64,000 nt of DNA. Origin: Lysobacter sp. Root494 (GTDB lineage: Bacteria; Pseudomonadota; Gammaproteobacteria; Xanthomonadales; Xanthomonadaceae). The notes beneath the pieces were generated by a model. The model did not search any database. It had not been told where the DNA came from and saw only the letters and a program-made list of their open reading frames with translations. The translations under genes and the position numbers were made by a program. Shown here piece after piece: positions 29,131 to 38,592 of this stretch (position 1 is its first letter; the number at the start of each line of letters is the position of its first letter). The DNA is taken from the NCBI RefSeq assembly GCF_001427225.1, contig NZ_LMFH01000001.1, positions 125,312 through 189,311 of the forward strand, given 5' to 3'.

Positions 29131-29993
29131 AGAACCTAGTTGCATTGACGTTGCTGGCCGTTTCGGCCCATGCAACCGTTGCATTCGCGCAGTCGGCGGA
29201 CTGCGTCGAAATCACGGGGCTGCCGATCACCATCTCACAGCCGGGGAAGTACTGCCTGTCCCAGGGATTTACCGTGAACAGCGCCAGCATCAAGGCCATC
29301 ACCATCGCCGCGAACGACGTGACGCTGGACTGCCATGGCCACACGATCCGCAACACGGCCACTTCCAATGCGGGCTCGTCCGAGGGCGTCTATGCCATGG
29401 GGCGTTCGAACGTGACGGTCAGGAATTGCCGTATCCAGGGTGGATTCACGAATGGCATTTCGCTCATCCAGGACAACACCAAGCCCACGTCGTCGTACTA
29501 CAACACCATCGAGGGGAACTACGTCGCGGGCCCGTATTGGCATGGCATCCGTGCGTATGGCAGTGCCATCGAGGTAAAGGGAAACCGGATCGTGGACGTC
29601 GGGGGACAGGCCAACAACTATGCGATCGGAATCCGGTTGGCAGGATCGACCGCGGCCGGCTCCTTCAAGCTTCAGCTTGTCCACGACAATGCGGTGTGGG
29701 GAACCAACTCGCCCTACAACAACGCCTACGGCGTCATGAGCGACAGTTCGCTGGCCTCGCTGATCCGGATGAATTCGATTGTGGGAACGACGGCATCGAA
29801 CCAGGCTTACCGGAGCTACGGCGTAAGAATCGCCTCCGGCACGGTGAACACCATCATCGACAACCACATCGTGGGGTCGCCGTTGGCCAATGACATCGCC
29901 ATCCATACGCCAACCGGCAACAGCTGCCACGACAACACGTTGCGCTCGCCGACGCCGACCGTCGGTTGCGACGCCAGTCTCGGCAACTACTGA
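29127..29993 (+). CDS. Secreted right-handed beta-helix protein
   Basis: 288 residues. Sec signal peptide (MKNLVALTLLAVSAHATVAFA, cleavage near 21). The mature part has repeated NVTVRNCRIQGGF- and NTIEGNYVAG-like rungs, and TLDCHGHTIRN is typical of NosD/PbH1-type parallel beta-helices. The C-terminus has NSCHDNTL. Such folds often bind or cleave polysaccharides, but no catalytic residues can be assigned. Third gene of a coupled set, ending at a strong terminator (30053-30091). Confidence 0.85.
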   Translation: MKNLVALTLLAVSAHATVAFAQSADCVEITGLPITISQPGKYCLSQGFTVNSASIKAITIAANDVTLDCHGHTIRNTATSNAGSSEGVYAMGRSNVTVRNCRIQGGFTNGISLIQDNTKPTSSYYNTIEGNYVAGPYWHGIRAYGSAIEVKGNRIVDVGGQANNYAIGIRLAGSTAAGSFKLQLVHDNAVWGTNSPYNNAYGVMSDSSLASLIRMNSIVGTTASNQAYRSYGVRIASGTVNTIIDNHIVGSPLANDIAIHTPTGNSCHDNTLRSPTPTVGCDASLGNY

Positions 29994-30052
29994 CGCCCGG
30001 ATCCGGGGGACCTGCATCGGGCGCAATGTAGTTACACCCGCTGGCCATGAGC

Positions 30053-30091
30053 ATCAGCCCGAGGTCTCTCCGGAGCCCGGGCTGATTTTTT
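30053..30091 (+). terminator. Intrinsic terminator of the 28223-29993 gene set
   Basis: ATCAGCCCG (30053-30061) pairs perfectly with CGGGCTGAT (30078-30086), followed by five T residues (30087-30091). It overlaps the stop codon of the convergent plsB gene (30054-30056), so plsB's 3' end doubles as terminator sequence. Confidence 0.85.
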
Positions 30092-32876
30092 CGATCGTAT
30101 GCCGCAGTTCGCGGCCGAGGATCACCTTGGCGTCCTTCGCCCAGGCGGCGAGGCGCTGGTCGAAGGTCAGCTTGCCGTTTTCGTCCGGCCACACCAGCCG
30201 GAGTTCGCGCAGTTTCAGGATGAAGCCGCGGAACAGCGACTTGTCGAAGAATTCCGGCGCGGCCGGTGCATACAGCAGCGACAGGCGTTGCGCGGCGAGG
30301 TGGCAGAGGCTTTCCAGCTCTCCCGAGCTGAGCGTACCCGGGCCGTTTTTCGCCAGCACCGAGATGGCGATGTAGTAGCGCTCGAACGCCTGCTGCAGCG
30401 AATGGCCGATGGCGCGCAGGCGGAAGACTTCGTCGGTCTGTCCCGCGTTGCGCGCGAGGATGCCGCCGTCGTCGTCGCTCACGCGTTCCAGCAGCCCTTC
30501 GCGCACGAACAGGTCGATCGTGCGGGCCAGGCGTTCGCCGAATTCGTCCTCGCCCCACGGCAGGAACAGTTCGGCCTGCAGGAACGGATATACGTTGCGG
30601 CCCAGCTCCAGCACGCGCGTCAGGCTCATGCGGCGGTTGTGCTGGAAGCAGCACGCGATCCACGCCGCGGCGGTGAACAGGTGCAGCACGTTGTTGCGGA
30701 AGTAGCTGAGCAGCACCGCCTTTTCATCATCGACGCCGAGCACGTCGCCGAGCGGATGCTTCGTCCGCTCCAGCACGTTGATCTCTTCGCCGTGGGCGAT
30801 GATCTGCTCGGGCGTGTGCGGGGTGACGGTGACGCGTTCGGAGTACGGGAGGTCGGCGAGCAGCTTCTGCGACAGCGCGATCTGCGCGCGCAGGTCGGCT
30901 TCGCCCATCGCGTGCTTGGGCGTCGACAACAGCGCCAGCGCGAGCAGGTTGATCGGGTTCACGTCCGCGGCGCGGTTGATGTTGACGTTGATCTTCTGCG
31001 CGAGCGCATCGACGGTATCGGCGAGCCACTTGGGCTTTTCGTCTTCCGACACCGGCTTGCCGTCCCACTCGGGCGCGTGCTGCGCGAGCACGTCGTTGAG
31101 GCGGATGGCTTCGCCGAAGTTCACCACGACCTGGCCGTAGTTGCTGCGCAGCACTTTCGGGATGCCCATCAGCAGCTGCCAGACCGATTCCTTTTCCTTG
31201 GGCTTGCCGGTGAGTTCGTCGAGGTAGCTGTTGCCTTCCATCAGCTTCTCGTAGCCGATGTACACCGGCTGGAACAGCACCGGTCGCGTGGGCTGGCGCA
31301 GGAAGCCGCGCACGGTCATCGAGATCATGCCGCCCTTGGGCTGCAGCAAACGGCCGGTGCGTGAGCGCCCGCCTTCGGTGAAGTACTCGATCGAGTAGCC
31401 GCCCGCGACGAGCTGCGCGACGTATTCGCTCAGCACCGCCGAATACAGCGCGCTGCCGCGGATGCTGCGGCGGATGTAGAACGCGCCGCCCTTGCGCAGG
31501 ATCGAACCCACGACGGGCAGGTTGAGGTTCACGCCGGCGACGATGTGCGGCGGCACCACGCCCTTGGTGTAGAGGAGGTAGCTCAGCAGCAGGTAATCCA
31601 TGTGGCTGCGGTGCGAGGGCACGTAGATCACTTCGTTGCCCGGTGCTTCCTGCTTGAGTTTTTCCAGGTGGTGCACGAGCACGCCGCGATAGATGCGGTT
31701 CCACACCGTGGTCAGCAGGAAGCTGGCCGAACGCACCACCGGATGCGAGTAGTCGGCGGCGATTTCGTAGGCGAAACCGTGCGCCTTCTTCCACGCTTCG
31801 GTGAGCGAGGTCTTGTCGCGCGCGGCCTGGTCGGCGATGGCTTCCTTCACCGATTGCGAGGCGAGCACGCTGTCGACCAGCAGGCGGCGCGTCGACAGGT
31901 CGGGGCCGATCACCGCCGTGCGCAGGCGCTGGAAGTGCGTGCGCAACACGCGCGACAGCTTGCGCACGGTGCGCTCGGGCGGGAGGCCTTCGTCGATCGC
32001 GGCACGCACGGATACGGGCGGGGCGAACTGCACCAGCGTGTCGCGGCCGTTGAGCGCGATCGCGAGCAGGCGGCGGAAGCGGCCGACCAGCGTCCAGTTT
32101 TCCGAGAACAGCACCGAGAACCAGCCGCTGCTCTTGTCGGGCGAGCGGCCGACGAAGATCGACACGGGCACGAGTTGCACGTCGAGTTCGGGCTGCGCCC
32201 GGTGCGCTTCGAGCAGGCGCGCGAGCGAACCCGAATGCGTCTTCGCCGGCGGCGGCGAGGCGACCGTCGGCGTGCCGGTGATGGTTTCGGTGATCGTGCC
32301 GGTGATGGTGTCGGCGAGCGGTGCCAGCGTGCTGGCATTGCGCCGCGACAGCGCGAGGTAGGCGCGCTTGCGGCCGACCGGATCGCCCGGCAGCGTCTGC
32401 AGGGGCGAGGGCAGGCCGGCTTCGCGGCAGGCGCGTTCGAGGATCAGCGCGTTGGAGAGGCCGTAGTCCTCGAGGACATAGCAGACCAGACGCCCGTCGA
32501 GCGAGGCGATGTGATCGGCGGGGGATTCGGGTTCGATCTTCAGGTCGACCCAGGGATCGAGCAACCAGCCCATCAGCTTCGCCCACAGCGGACGGCGCGC
32601 GGCGGGAAGCGGACGCGGATCGGCGGCGAAGCCGGGCGCCGGGGGGATCGGCAGTTCGGTTTGCGCCGGATCGGGCTCGACCACGTCCGCATGGTGCCCG
32701 GAGGCGGCCTCGGGTGCCCCTTCGAACGAGGCGTCGGCCGGGCGTGACGGTTCGGCCGGCACCGCAGGCGCGCCCACGGCTTCACCGCTGGCGGCGGGCG
32801 CAGGGCGATCGGAGGACGCTGGCGGCTGCGGGCGAGTCGGTTCGTCGTCCGGGAAAAGGGAGGTCTGGTTCGGCAT
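30054..32876 (-). CDS. plsB: PlsB, glycerol-3-phosphate 1-O-acyltransferase
   Basis: 940 residues from MPNQTSLFPDDEP. Membrane-bound first step of phospholipid synthesis. The acyltransferase HX4D motif is HRSHMD (about residues 421-426); FYIRRS, FTEGGRSRTGR and VLFQPVYIGYEKL complete the four blocks. The first 110 residues are Pro/Ala-rich low complexity, longer than in most PlsB. Residues near 190-205 contain a TITGTITETITGT repeat encoded by a 24-bp partial duplication. An upstream in-frame ATG at 32900 has no better ribosome site. Confidence 0.95.
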   Translation of the reverse strand: MPNQTSLFPDDEPTRPQPPASSDRPAPAASGEAVGAPAVPAEPSRPADASFEGAPEAASGHHADVVEPDPAQTELPIPPAPGFAADPRPLPAARRPLWAKLMGWLLDPWVDLKIEPESPADHIASLDGRLVCYVLEDYGLSNALILERACREAGLPSPLQTLPGDPVGRKRAYLALSRRNASTLAPLADTITGTITETITGTPTVASPPPAKTHSGSLARLLEAHRAQPELDVQLVPVSIFVGRSPDKSSGWFSVLFSENWTLVGRFRRLLAIALNGRDTLVQFAPPVSVRAAIDEGLPPERTVRKLSRVLRTHFQRLRTAVIGPDLSTRRLLVDSVLASQSVKEAIADQAARDKTSLTEAWKKAHGFAYEIAADYSHPVVRSASFLLTTVWNRIYRGVLVHHLEKLKQEAPGNEVIYVPSHRSHMDYLLLSYLLYTKGVVPPHIVAGVNLNLPVVGSILRKGGAFYIRRSIRGSALYSAVLSEYVAQLVAGGYSIEYFTEGGRSRTGRLLQPKGGMISMTVRGFLRQPTRPVLFQPVYIGYEKLMEGNSYLDELTGKPKEKESVWQLLMGIPKVLRSNYGQVVVNFGEAIRLNDVLAQHAPEWDGKPVSEDEKPKWLADTVDALAQKINVNINRAADVNPINLLALALLSTPKHAMGEADLRAQIALSQKLLADLPYSERVTVTPHTPEQIIAHGEEINVLERTKHPLGDVLGVDDEKAVLLSYFRNNVLHLFTAAAWIACCFQHNRRMSLTRVLELGRNVYPFLQAELFLPWGEDEFGERLARTIDLFVREGLLERVSDDDGGILARNAGQTDEVFRLRAIGHSLQQAFERYYIAISVLAKNGPGTLSSGELESLCHLAAQRLSLLYAPAAPEFFDKSLFRGFILKLRELRLVWPDENGKLTFDQRLAAWAKDAKVILGRELRHTIEKISPGSGETSG
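32272..32313. repeat. 24-bp tandem repeat inside plsB, 1.75 copies
   Basis: The unit at 32272-32295 is repeated at 32296-32313 with a single mismatch (GTGCCGGTGATGGTTTCG against GTGCCGGTGATGGTGTCG). In frame it encodes TITGT/TITET repeats at a variable position of the protein, so copy-number change would preserve the reading frame. Confidence 0.8.
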
Positions 32877-33025
32877 CGGGGGGATTATGGCCGCCTGCGG
32901 CGCATCTGGGCACGTCGGCATGAATGGTGGCGCGGTAGCAGGCAGGCAATGGTCGAAGTAGTGCGGCCGCAAACGCAAAGCCGGCGCGTTCGCCGACGTT
33001 GTGGTTTCCAGTGGGCCGCGGGTCG

Positions 33026-33913
33026 CTACTTGGCAGCAGGTCGGGCCGGTGCCGACGCTTCCGCTTCAGCCCGCCGCAACAGGTCGCTCAGGTACCAACG
33101 GCCCGCCCGGCGCTCGACCCGCACGAAGGCATCGATCGGCTGCCCGGCCAGCGTGTACTGCAGCCGCACCCGGGCCTGGTCGCCGGTCTGCTCGGCGAGG
33201 GTCACCCGCATGCCTGCGAGCGCCGCATCGAAGTCCAGCCCGTACTGCTGCGCGAGCATCCGTTCCAGACGCACGAAGAACGGCGAAAGCCGCTGCAGGC
33301 TGCGCTCCATCCCGGCCCGGCGCAGGCCGTCGGCACCGCCGAGACCGGTCGAGCGCGCGGCGAGGGTCACCTGCGGGATCACCTGGCGCGCGCGCTGCGC
33401 ATCGCCGAGCGGCGCGCGCTGGCCCCATGCCGCGAGCGCCGCGACGAGCTGGCGGTAGTGGTCGCGTTCGATCTCGCTGTACGCCGCCTCGTTGGCGACG
33501 TATTGAGCCGTGAACAGTCCCAGCGTCTTCGCCGCGGTGCGGATTTCCGTATTCGCCCCGGCGAACTGGCGGCGATAGGTCGCCAGCAGCTTCTGTTCCG
33601 AGCGCGGCTCGGCGAGTGCGGTGAGGAAGCCCTGGAATTTGTTGTCCAGCGGCAGCTCGGTGAGCGGCCAAAGCGTGGCGCCTTCGCCCCAGGCCGCTTC
33701 GAGCCGCGCGTGCAGTTCGGGCGGAACGGCGTGGCGCGCGTAGCCGGCAAGGTCGTCGCGGCGGAGGTCGTCGACAAGTTGTTGCACGGCCTGCGCCGGC
33801 AACAGTGGCGTCGCCGGCGTTCGCGTCGGTGGCGCAACACGCTCGCAGCCGCCGGCAAGGACGAACAGGGCGAGCAGGGCGCCGGTGAGGACGCGTCGGA
33901 TCGAGATGGGCAT
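33026..33913 (-). CDS. Predicted lipoprotein of unknown function
   Basis: 295 residues from MPISIRRVLTGALLALFVLAGGC (modified Cys at 23). The frame upstream of 33913 lacks a coding signature. The mature protein is mostly helical, with a C-terminal region (YTLAGQPIDAFVRVERRAGRWYLSDLLR) resembling a small beta-sheet domain found at the end of several Xanthomonadaceae envelope proteins. No catalytic motif. It lies upstream of plsB in the same direction, separated by about 150 bp. Confidence 0.78.
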   Translation of the reverse strand: MPISIRRVLTGALLALFVLAGGCERVAPPTRTPATPLLPAQAVQQLVDDLRRDDLAGYARHAVPPELHARLEAAWGEGATLWPLTELPLDNKFQGFLTALAEPRSEQKLLATYRRQFAGANTEIRTAAKTLGLFTAQYVANEAAYSEIERDHYRQLVAALAAWGQRAPLGDAQRARQVIPQVTLAARSTGLGGADGLRRAGMERSLQRLSPFFVRLERMLAQQYGLDFDAALAGMRVTLAEQTGDQARVRLQYTLAGQPIDAFVRVERRAGRWYLSDLLRRAEAEASAPARPAAK

Positions 33914-34030
33914 GGCCGGATGCAGTTTCCCCTGACGCCGGAGTGTCGCGGGCAGAAGCGGCAGGGGCAAGACGAACCGGTCGCGGTTCGCAGCCGTGGT
34001 TGGCGGTGGGAGCCGGCGGGAAGTCCGGGC

Positions 34031-34059
34031 AAAGAAAAGGGAGGCCGATGGGGCCTCCC
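34031..34059 (-). terminator. Intrinsic terminator downstream of the acid phosphatase gene
   Basis: On the minus strand GGGAGGCC (34059-34052) pairs with GGCCTCCC (34046-34039) across a 5-base loop and is followed by TTTTCTTT (34038-34031). Sits between the phosphatase gene and the next lipoprotein gene. Confidence 0.75.
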
Positions 34060-34181
34060 GCAATCCGGCCGAGGCCGGTGGACTTGGTTGTGGCGTTGTT
34101 CCGGCAAGGCCGGACGGGATCAGGCTAACCGCATTCCAAAGTTGATGCAACACATGAATTTATGCCGCATAACACCTTGAT

Positions 34182-35084
34182 TTATCTGGAGCCATCATCC
34201 AGCGCCGCTTCCTTGGCGGCGCGGCGTGCGCCGGCGGCCTGCGACCATTCGTTGCCAAACAGCGCGGGTTCCCAGCTGCCGTAGACGGGATTGGGGAGCG
34301 GCCACCAGCGGACCCCGATCCAGTCCATGTAGGGCGCGATCGCGGCGCGGCGGCCTTCCGGCGTGTTGGCCAGGATCTGCACGAAGTCGCCCACCTGGTC
34401 GCCGAACTGCATCAGCACGCGGTAGTTGCCGGCGACGAGCTGGCGCCGGCAGGTCTTCTCCGAGCCGTTCTGCTCGCAGCCGTCGACCACCGTGCCGAGG
34501 CCGAGGAACTGGCTGGCGTCCTTCAGCGGGAAGCCGGCCTCGCGCAGGTTCGCGACCGTGGCATCGGCGAGGCTTGCGTCGCGATTGCTGATGTAGAAGA
34601 CGGTGACGCCGCGCGCCGCCGCGGCGTTGAGGAACTCGGTCGCGCCCGGCAGCGGCTTCGCCTTGCGCTCGTTCACCCACGCGCCCCAGGCGGCCTCGTC
34701 GAAGCCGCGGCGTTCGCGGATCTGCCGCACCTGGCTGGGCGAGTTGTCGAGCACGGTCTCGTCGACGTCGACGATGATCGCTGGCGGCAGCTTCGACACA
34801 TCGTTGTTGCGCTCGTCCTTCGGCAGTGCGTCCCAGCCCTTGTCTTTCAGTGCGGCGTCGAGGCGCTGGCCGGCGGCGCGATAGATCGCGGTGTAGACGA
34901 GGTCGCGCTCGACGGAAGTCTGGAACCACGCGGTGGCGTTGAGGCTGTCGTCGGCGGGCGGGTCCTGCCCGGTTTCCGCGGCAGCAACCGGTGCCGGCGT
35001 AGCGTCGGCCGTCGCGGCCTGATGGGTAGCGCAGCCCCCGAGCAGGATGGTGGCGACAAACAGGGCGAGTGCGTGGGAGCGCAT
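34182..35084 (-). CDS. HAD-superfamily acid phosphatase lipoprotein (class C type)
   Basis: 300 residues from MRSHALALFVATILLGGC (modified Cys at 18), so envelope-anchored. HAD motif I is DVDETVLDN near residue 102, motif II lies in FYISNRD, and AWNxW-type WGAWVNERKAKPLPGA follows. This matches the acid phosphatase/lipoprotein e (P4) family, which dephosphorylates nucleotides in the periplasm or outer membrane. The upstream frame extension to 35201 has no signal. A terminator follows at 34031-34059. Confidence 0.9.
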   Translation of the reverse strand: MRSHALALFVATILLGGCATHQAATADATPAPVAAAETGQDPPADDSLNATAWFQTSVERDLVYTAIYRAAGQRLDAALKDKGWDALPKDERNNDVSKLPPAIIVDVDETVLDNSPSQVRQIRERRGFDEAAWGAWVNERKAKPLPGATEFLNAAAARGVTVFYISNRDASLADATVANLREAGFPLKDASQFLGLGTVVDGCEQNGSEKTCRRQLVAGNYRVLMQFGDQVGDFVQILANTPEGRRAAIAPYMDWIGVRWWPLPNPVYGSWEPALFGNEWSQAAGARRAAKEAALDDGSR

Positions 35085-35149
35085 GCGAATACCGGATCCG
35101 GAAAATCGCGCGAGTGTAGCCGAGCGCGAAGGCATGCCGATGTCCGCGC

Positions 35150-35641
35150 TCAGGGCGTTGCGATCTGCAACGAGACCTGCTTTGTGCCTTCGGCCACCCA
35201 CTGCTTACCGACTTCGCGGAAGCCGAAACGTTCATGGAAACGGCTCGAAGCGTGGTTGAAAGGTTCGATGTAGAACTCGCAGGCGATCGCATCGACGCCA
35301 CGCTCGCGGGCGAAGCCGAACAGATCCTCGTACAGCCGCTGTCCCAGTCCGCGTCCCTGGTGGCTCGCTGCCACCGCGATGCGGTCGACATAAAGAAGCC
35401 GCGGCAGGCGTGCGGCGTGCCACAGGTAATTGGGGCTGTCGTAATCCGCGCCCTCCGCGAACACGAGCAGGAACGCCACGACGGCTTCGTTCTCGCACGC
35501 CACCCTGTGGTACGCCGCCTGCGCATGCAGGTGCGCGAGCCGTGCGCCGTCGAGCGGACTCAGCAGCGCCTCGGATTCGAGGTTCAGCGCAAGGATCGCC
35601 GGGAAATCGGCAGGCGTTGCATCGCGAATCGCGATCGCCAT
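35150..35641 (-). CDS. GNAT-family N-acetyltransferase
   Basis: 163 residues. The acetyl-CoA loop reads VAASHQGRGLGQRLYEDL (Q/RxxGxG/A) near residue 95, and FYIEPFNHASSRFHERFGFREV is the C-terminal GNAT strand-helix. The substrate is unknown. It starts 3 bp after the rep stop on the same strand, so the two are co-transcribed. Confidence 0.88.
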   Translation of the reverse strand: MAIAIRDATPADFPAILALNLESEALLSPLDGARLAHLHAQAAYHRVACENEAVVAFLLVFAEGADYDSPNYLWHAARLPRLLYVDRIAVAASHQGRGLGQRLYEDLFGFARERGVDAIACEFYIEPFNHASSRFHERFGFREVGKQWVAEGTKQVSLQIATP

Positions 35642-35644
35642 CGG

Positions 35645-37624
35645 TCAACCCTCGAGCAGCGCCTTGATCGCCGCGAAACCCGCGCTCGCGCGTTCCTGCT
35701 TGCGCGCCGCATCCGCCACCGGATCAGCACCATCGCGCTGCAGTTCGGTGGTGGGCAGTTCGTCGAGGAAGCGGCTCGGTTTCAGGCGCATCTTGTCCCC
35801 CCAGCGCGAGGCCTCGCGCGAATGCGACAGCCACAGCTGTTCCTTGGCGCGGGTGATGCCGACGTAGAGCAGGCGACGTTCCTCGTCGAGGCTGCCTTCC
35901 TCCAGCGCCATGTCATGCGGCAGCGTGCCGTCCTCGCAACCGATGATGAAGACGTAGCGGAACTCCAGTCCCTTCGCGCCGTGCATCGACATCAGCCGCA
36001 CCTGGTTGCCGGCGTCGCCCTTGTCCGCATGCGAAAGCAATGCAAGCTGCGCCGCAAGTTCACCCGGGCCGGAACCCTTGCCGCCTTCGAACCAGCCGGC
36101 GAGTTCCTCGAGGTTTTCCTTGCGTCGCTGGAAGCTGGCTTCGTCCTTGCACTGCAGGCGGATGGCCGCAAGCATTCCCGATTTCTCACCGAGCACGCGC
36201 ACCAGTTCGGCCGGCGTCAGGCGCGTCGCATCGGAGCGCAGCGAACGTACGATGCCCATGAAGCCGTCGAGCGCATTCGCCGCACGCGGCGCGAGCTGCT
36301 TGAGCGCGCCGACCGACTCGGCCGCGCGCGACATCGGCATGTGTTGGCCATGCGCCAGTTCGGCGAGCTTCGACAGCGTGGTCGCGCCGACTTCGCGCTT
36401 GGGCGCCTGCACCGCGCGCAGGAACGCGGCGTCGTCGTCGGGGTTGGCGACCAGGCGCAGCCATGCGAGCGTGTCCTTCACTTCCTGGCGTTCGAGAAAC
36501 GCGGTGCCGCCGCTGAGGTGGTATGGGATGCGTAGCAGCTGCAGCGCCTTTTCCAGCGGACGCGACTGGTGGTTGCCGCGGAACAGGATGCAGAAGTCGC
36601 TCCACGGCGCCGCGTTCTTCTGCGCGATGAAATGAATTTCGGATGCGACCTTCTCCGCTTCGTGCGCGGCATCGCGGCATTCCCACACGCGGATGCGTTC
36701 GCCGTCGGGCTGGTCGCTCCACAGCGTCTTCGGGTATTCGTGGAAGTTGTGGGCGATCAGCGCATTCGCGGCACGCAGCACGCGGTTGCTGCAGCGGTAG
36801 TTCTGCTCGAGCTTGATGATTTCCAGCGCCGGATAATCCTTGCCCAGCTGCAGCAGGTTGTCCGGATTCGCGCCGCGCCAGGCGTAGATCGACTGGTCGT
36901 CGTCGCCCACGCAGGTGAACAGGCCCTTCTCGCCCGCGAGCGCTTTCAGCAGGCGGTACTGCGCGTCGTTGGTGTCCTGGCATTCGTCGACGAGCAGGTA
37001 GCCGATGCGTTCGCGCCACGCGAGGCGCAGCTCTTCCTCGGCTTCCAGCAGCCGCACCGGCAGGCGGATCAAGTCGTCGAAGTCGACCGCGTTGAAAGTG
37101 GTGAGACGCTGCTGGTACTTGCCGTAGAGGATCGCGGCTTCCATCTCGCGCGGACTCTGCGCGGCGGCGAGTGCTTCTTCCGGCGACAGCCCCGCGTTCT
37201 TCGCGCGCGAGATCAGGTTGCGCGCGTTGTCGAGCACGTCCGGCTTACTGCCCGGCGGCAGCAGGTCCTTCAATTGCGCGCCGGTGTCGTCGCTGTCGAA
37301 CACGCTGAAGCCGCGGCGCAGGCCGGCCTTCGCATGTTCGATCTGCAGGAACTTCAGTCCGAGCGCGTGGAAAGTGCAGATCGTCAGCCCTTCGCCCGCA
37401 TCGCCCCTGATCCGCTTGGCGATGCGCTCCTTCATCTCGCGCGCCGACTTGTTGGTGAAGGTGATCGCCGCGATGCGTTTCGCCGGCATGCGTCCCGATG
37501 AAATCAGGTGCGCGATCTTTTCGATGATCACGCGCGTCTTGCCGCTGCCCGCGCCGGCGAGCACGAGGAGTGGGCCATCGGTGTGCAGAACGGCGGCGCG
37601 TTGGGGAGGGTTGAGGCCGTGCAT
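35645..37624 (-). CDS. rep: Rep, ATP-dependent DNA helicase
   Basis: 659 residues, superfamily 1A 3'-5' helicase. Walker A is AGAGSGKT (residues 23-30) after the Q-motif LNPPQRAAV. Motif II is VDECQDTN, motif III is GDDDQSIYAWRGAN, and motif VI is YVGITRAKEQL. SYSRHG-like TFTNKSAREM is also present. The length is that of Rep (about 670) rather than UvrD (about 720). Rep helps replication forks pass protein blocks. Confidence 0.94.
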   Translation of the reverse strand: MHGLNPPQRAAVLHTDGPLLVLAGAGSGKTRVIIEKIAHLISSGRMPAKRIAAITFTNKSAREMKERIAKRIRGDAGEGLTICTFHALGLKFLQIEHAKAGLRRGFSVFDSDDTGAQLKDLLPPGSKPDVLDNARNLISRAKNAGLSPEEALAAAQSPREMEAAILYGKYQQRLTTFNAVDFDDLIRLPVRLLEAEEELRLAWRERIGYLLVDECQDTNDAQYRLLKALAGEKGLFTCVGDDDQSIYAWRGANPDNLLQLGKDYPALEIIKLEQNYRCSNRVLRAANALIAHNFHEYPKTLWSDQPDGERIRVWECRDAAHEAEKVASEIHFIAQKNAAPWSDFCILFRGNHQSRPLEKALQLLRIPYHLSGGTAFLERQEVKDTLAWLRLVANPDDDAAFLRAVQAPKREVGATTLSKLAELAHGQHMPMSRAAESVGALKQLAPRAANALDGFMGIVRSLRSDATRLTPAELVRVLGEKSGMLAAIRLQCKDEASFQRRKENLEELAGWFEGGKGSGPGELAAQLALLSHADKGDAGNQVRLMSMHGAKGLEFRYVFIIGCEDGTLPHDMALEEGSLDEERRLLYVGITRAKEQLWLSHSREASRWGDKMRLKPSRFLDELPTTELQRDGADPVADAARKQERASAGFAAIKALLEG

Positions 37625-37714
37625 GGAGACTTCCGTATAGGTCGTCAGTTTACCTTGGGCTCCCGCGATAACTCGCTAAGCTGTCCGTCAACTTTTGACC
37701 AATTGAAGAAAGGG

Positions 37715-38527
37715 ATGTCGATGCAGCGCACCTGTTGGACACTTGCGGTTTCCCTGGCGCTGCTGTTGCCTTCGACCGCGAGCGCGGCGCAGAACAAGGA
37801 CATTCCGCCCGATCCGGTGAGCGATCCGCTGCTCATCACGGCCGGGTTCCTGAATCACCACCAAGATCTGAAGTACCGCTTGCTAGGCATCGAGGCGTAC
37901 AACAAGCAGGACTTCGAAAACGCGCTGCGCTTCTTTCGTCGCGCGAGCTACTTTGCGGACAAGCCGTCGCAGGGCATGGTGGCCGAGATGTACTGGAAGG
38001 GTGAAGGCACGCCGGTGAATCGTCCGATGGCCTATGCGTGGATGGACCTCGCCGCCGAGCGCAGCTACCGGGGCTTCCTTTTACTGCGGGAACGCTACTG
38101 GAATGACCTGACCGGGGCGGAGCGCGAGCGCGCCGTTGCCGAAGGGCAGGTAATCTACGCGCGGTTCGGCGATGCCGCCGCCAAGCCGCGATACGAGGCG
38201 GAGCTCCGGCGCGGAAGGAAGAGCATGGTGGGCAGCCGCACGGGGTTCGCCGGCACAGTGCGGATCGAAGTGCCCGGCCCGGCCGGCTCGCAGTCGATCG
38301 ATGGATCGAAGTTCTACGACGAGCGCTACTGGGATGCGAAGAAGTACTGGGCATGGCAGGACGCGATATGGGCAAGGCCGCGCGTGGGAAAGGTCAGCGT
38401 GGGCGAAGTGGAAGCGGTGAAGAACGCCGCGCCCTCGCGAATTCCCGGCACCGCGCCCGACATCGATGCGCCTGTTCCGGAAGTGCCGCAGGAGCCTGCG
38501 GTGCCCGCACCGGTGGATACGCCATGA
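37715..38527 (+). CDS. Exported Sel1/TPR-like repeat protein
   Basis: 270 residues from MSMQRTCWTLAVSLALLLPS, with AAGGGATG-type ribosome site immediately upstream. Sec signal cleaved near ASA (residue 24). One or two Sel1-like repeats (ENALRFFRRASYFADKPSQG, AEMYWKGEGTPVNRPMAYAW) are followed by a Pro-rich tail. Sel1 domains mediate protein contacts, and no catalytic residues are seen. Divergent from rep. Confidence 0.82.
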   Translation: MSMQRTCWTLAVSLALLLPSTASAAQNKDIPPDPVSDPLLITAGFLNHHQDLKYRLLGIEAYNKQDFENALRFFRRASYFADKPSQGMVAEMYWKGEGTPVNRPMAYAWMDLAAERSYRGFLLLRERYWNDLTGAERERAVAEGQVIYARFGDAAAKPRYEAELRRGRKSMVGSRTGFAGTVRIEVPGPAGSQSIDGSKFYDERYWDAKKYWAWQDAIWARPRVGKVSVGEVEAVKNAAPSRIPGTAPDIDAPVPEVPQEPAVPAPVDTP

Positions 38528-38592
38528 CGCCTGCCGATTGAAGACCCTCACCAGCTGCGGCATTGTTCGGGCATCGCCCTGATGCCGCCGCC

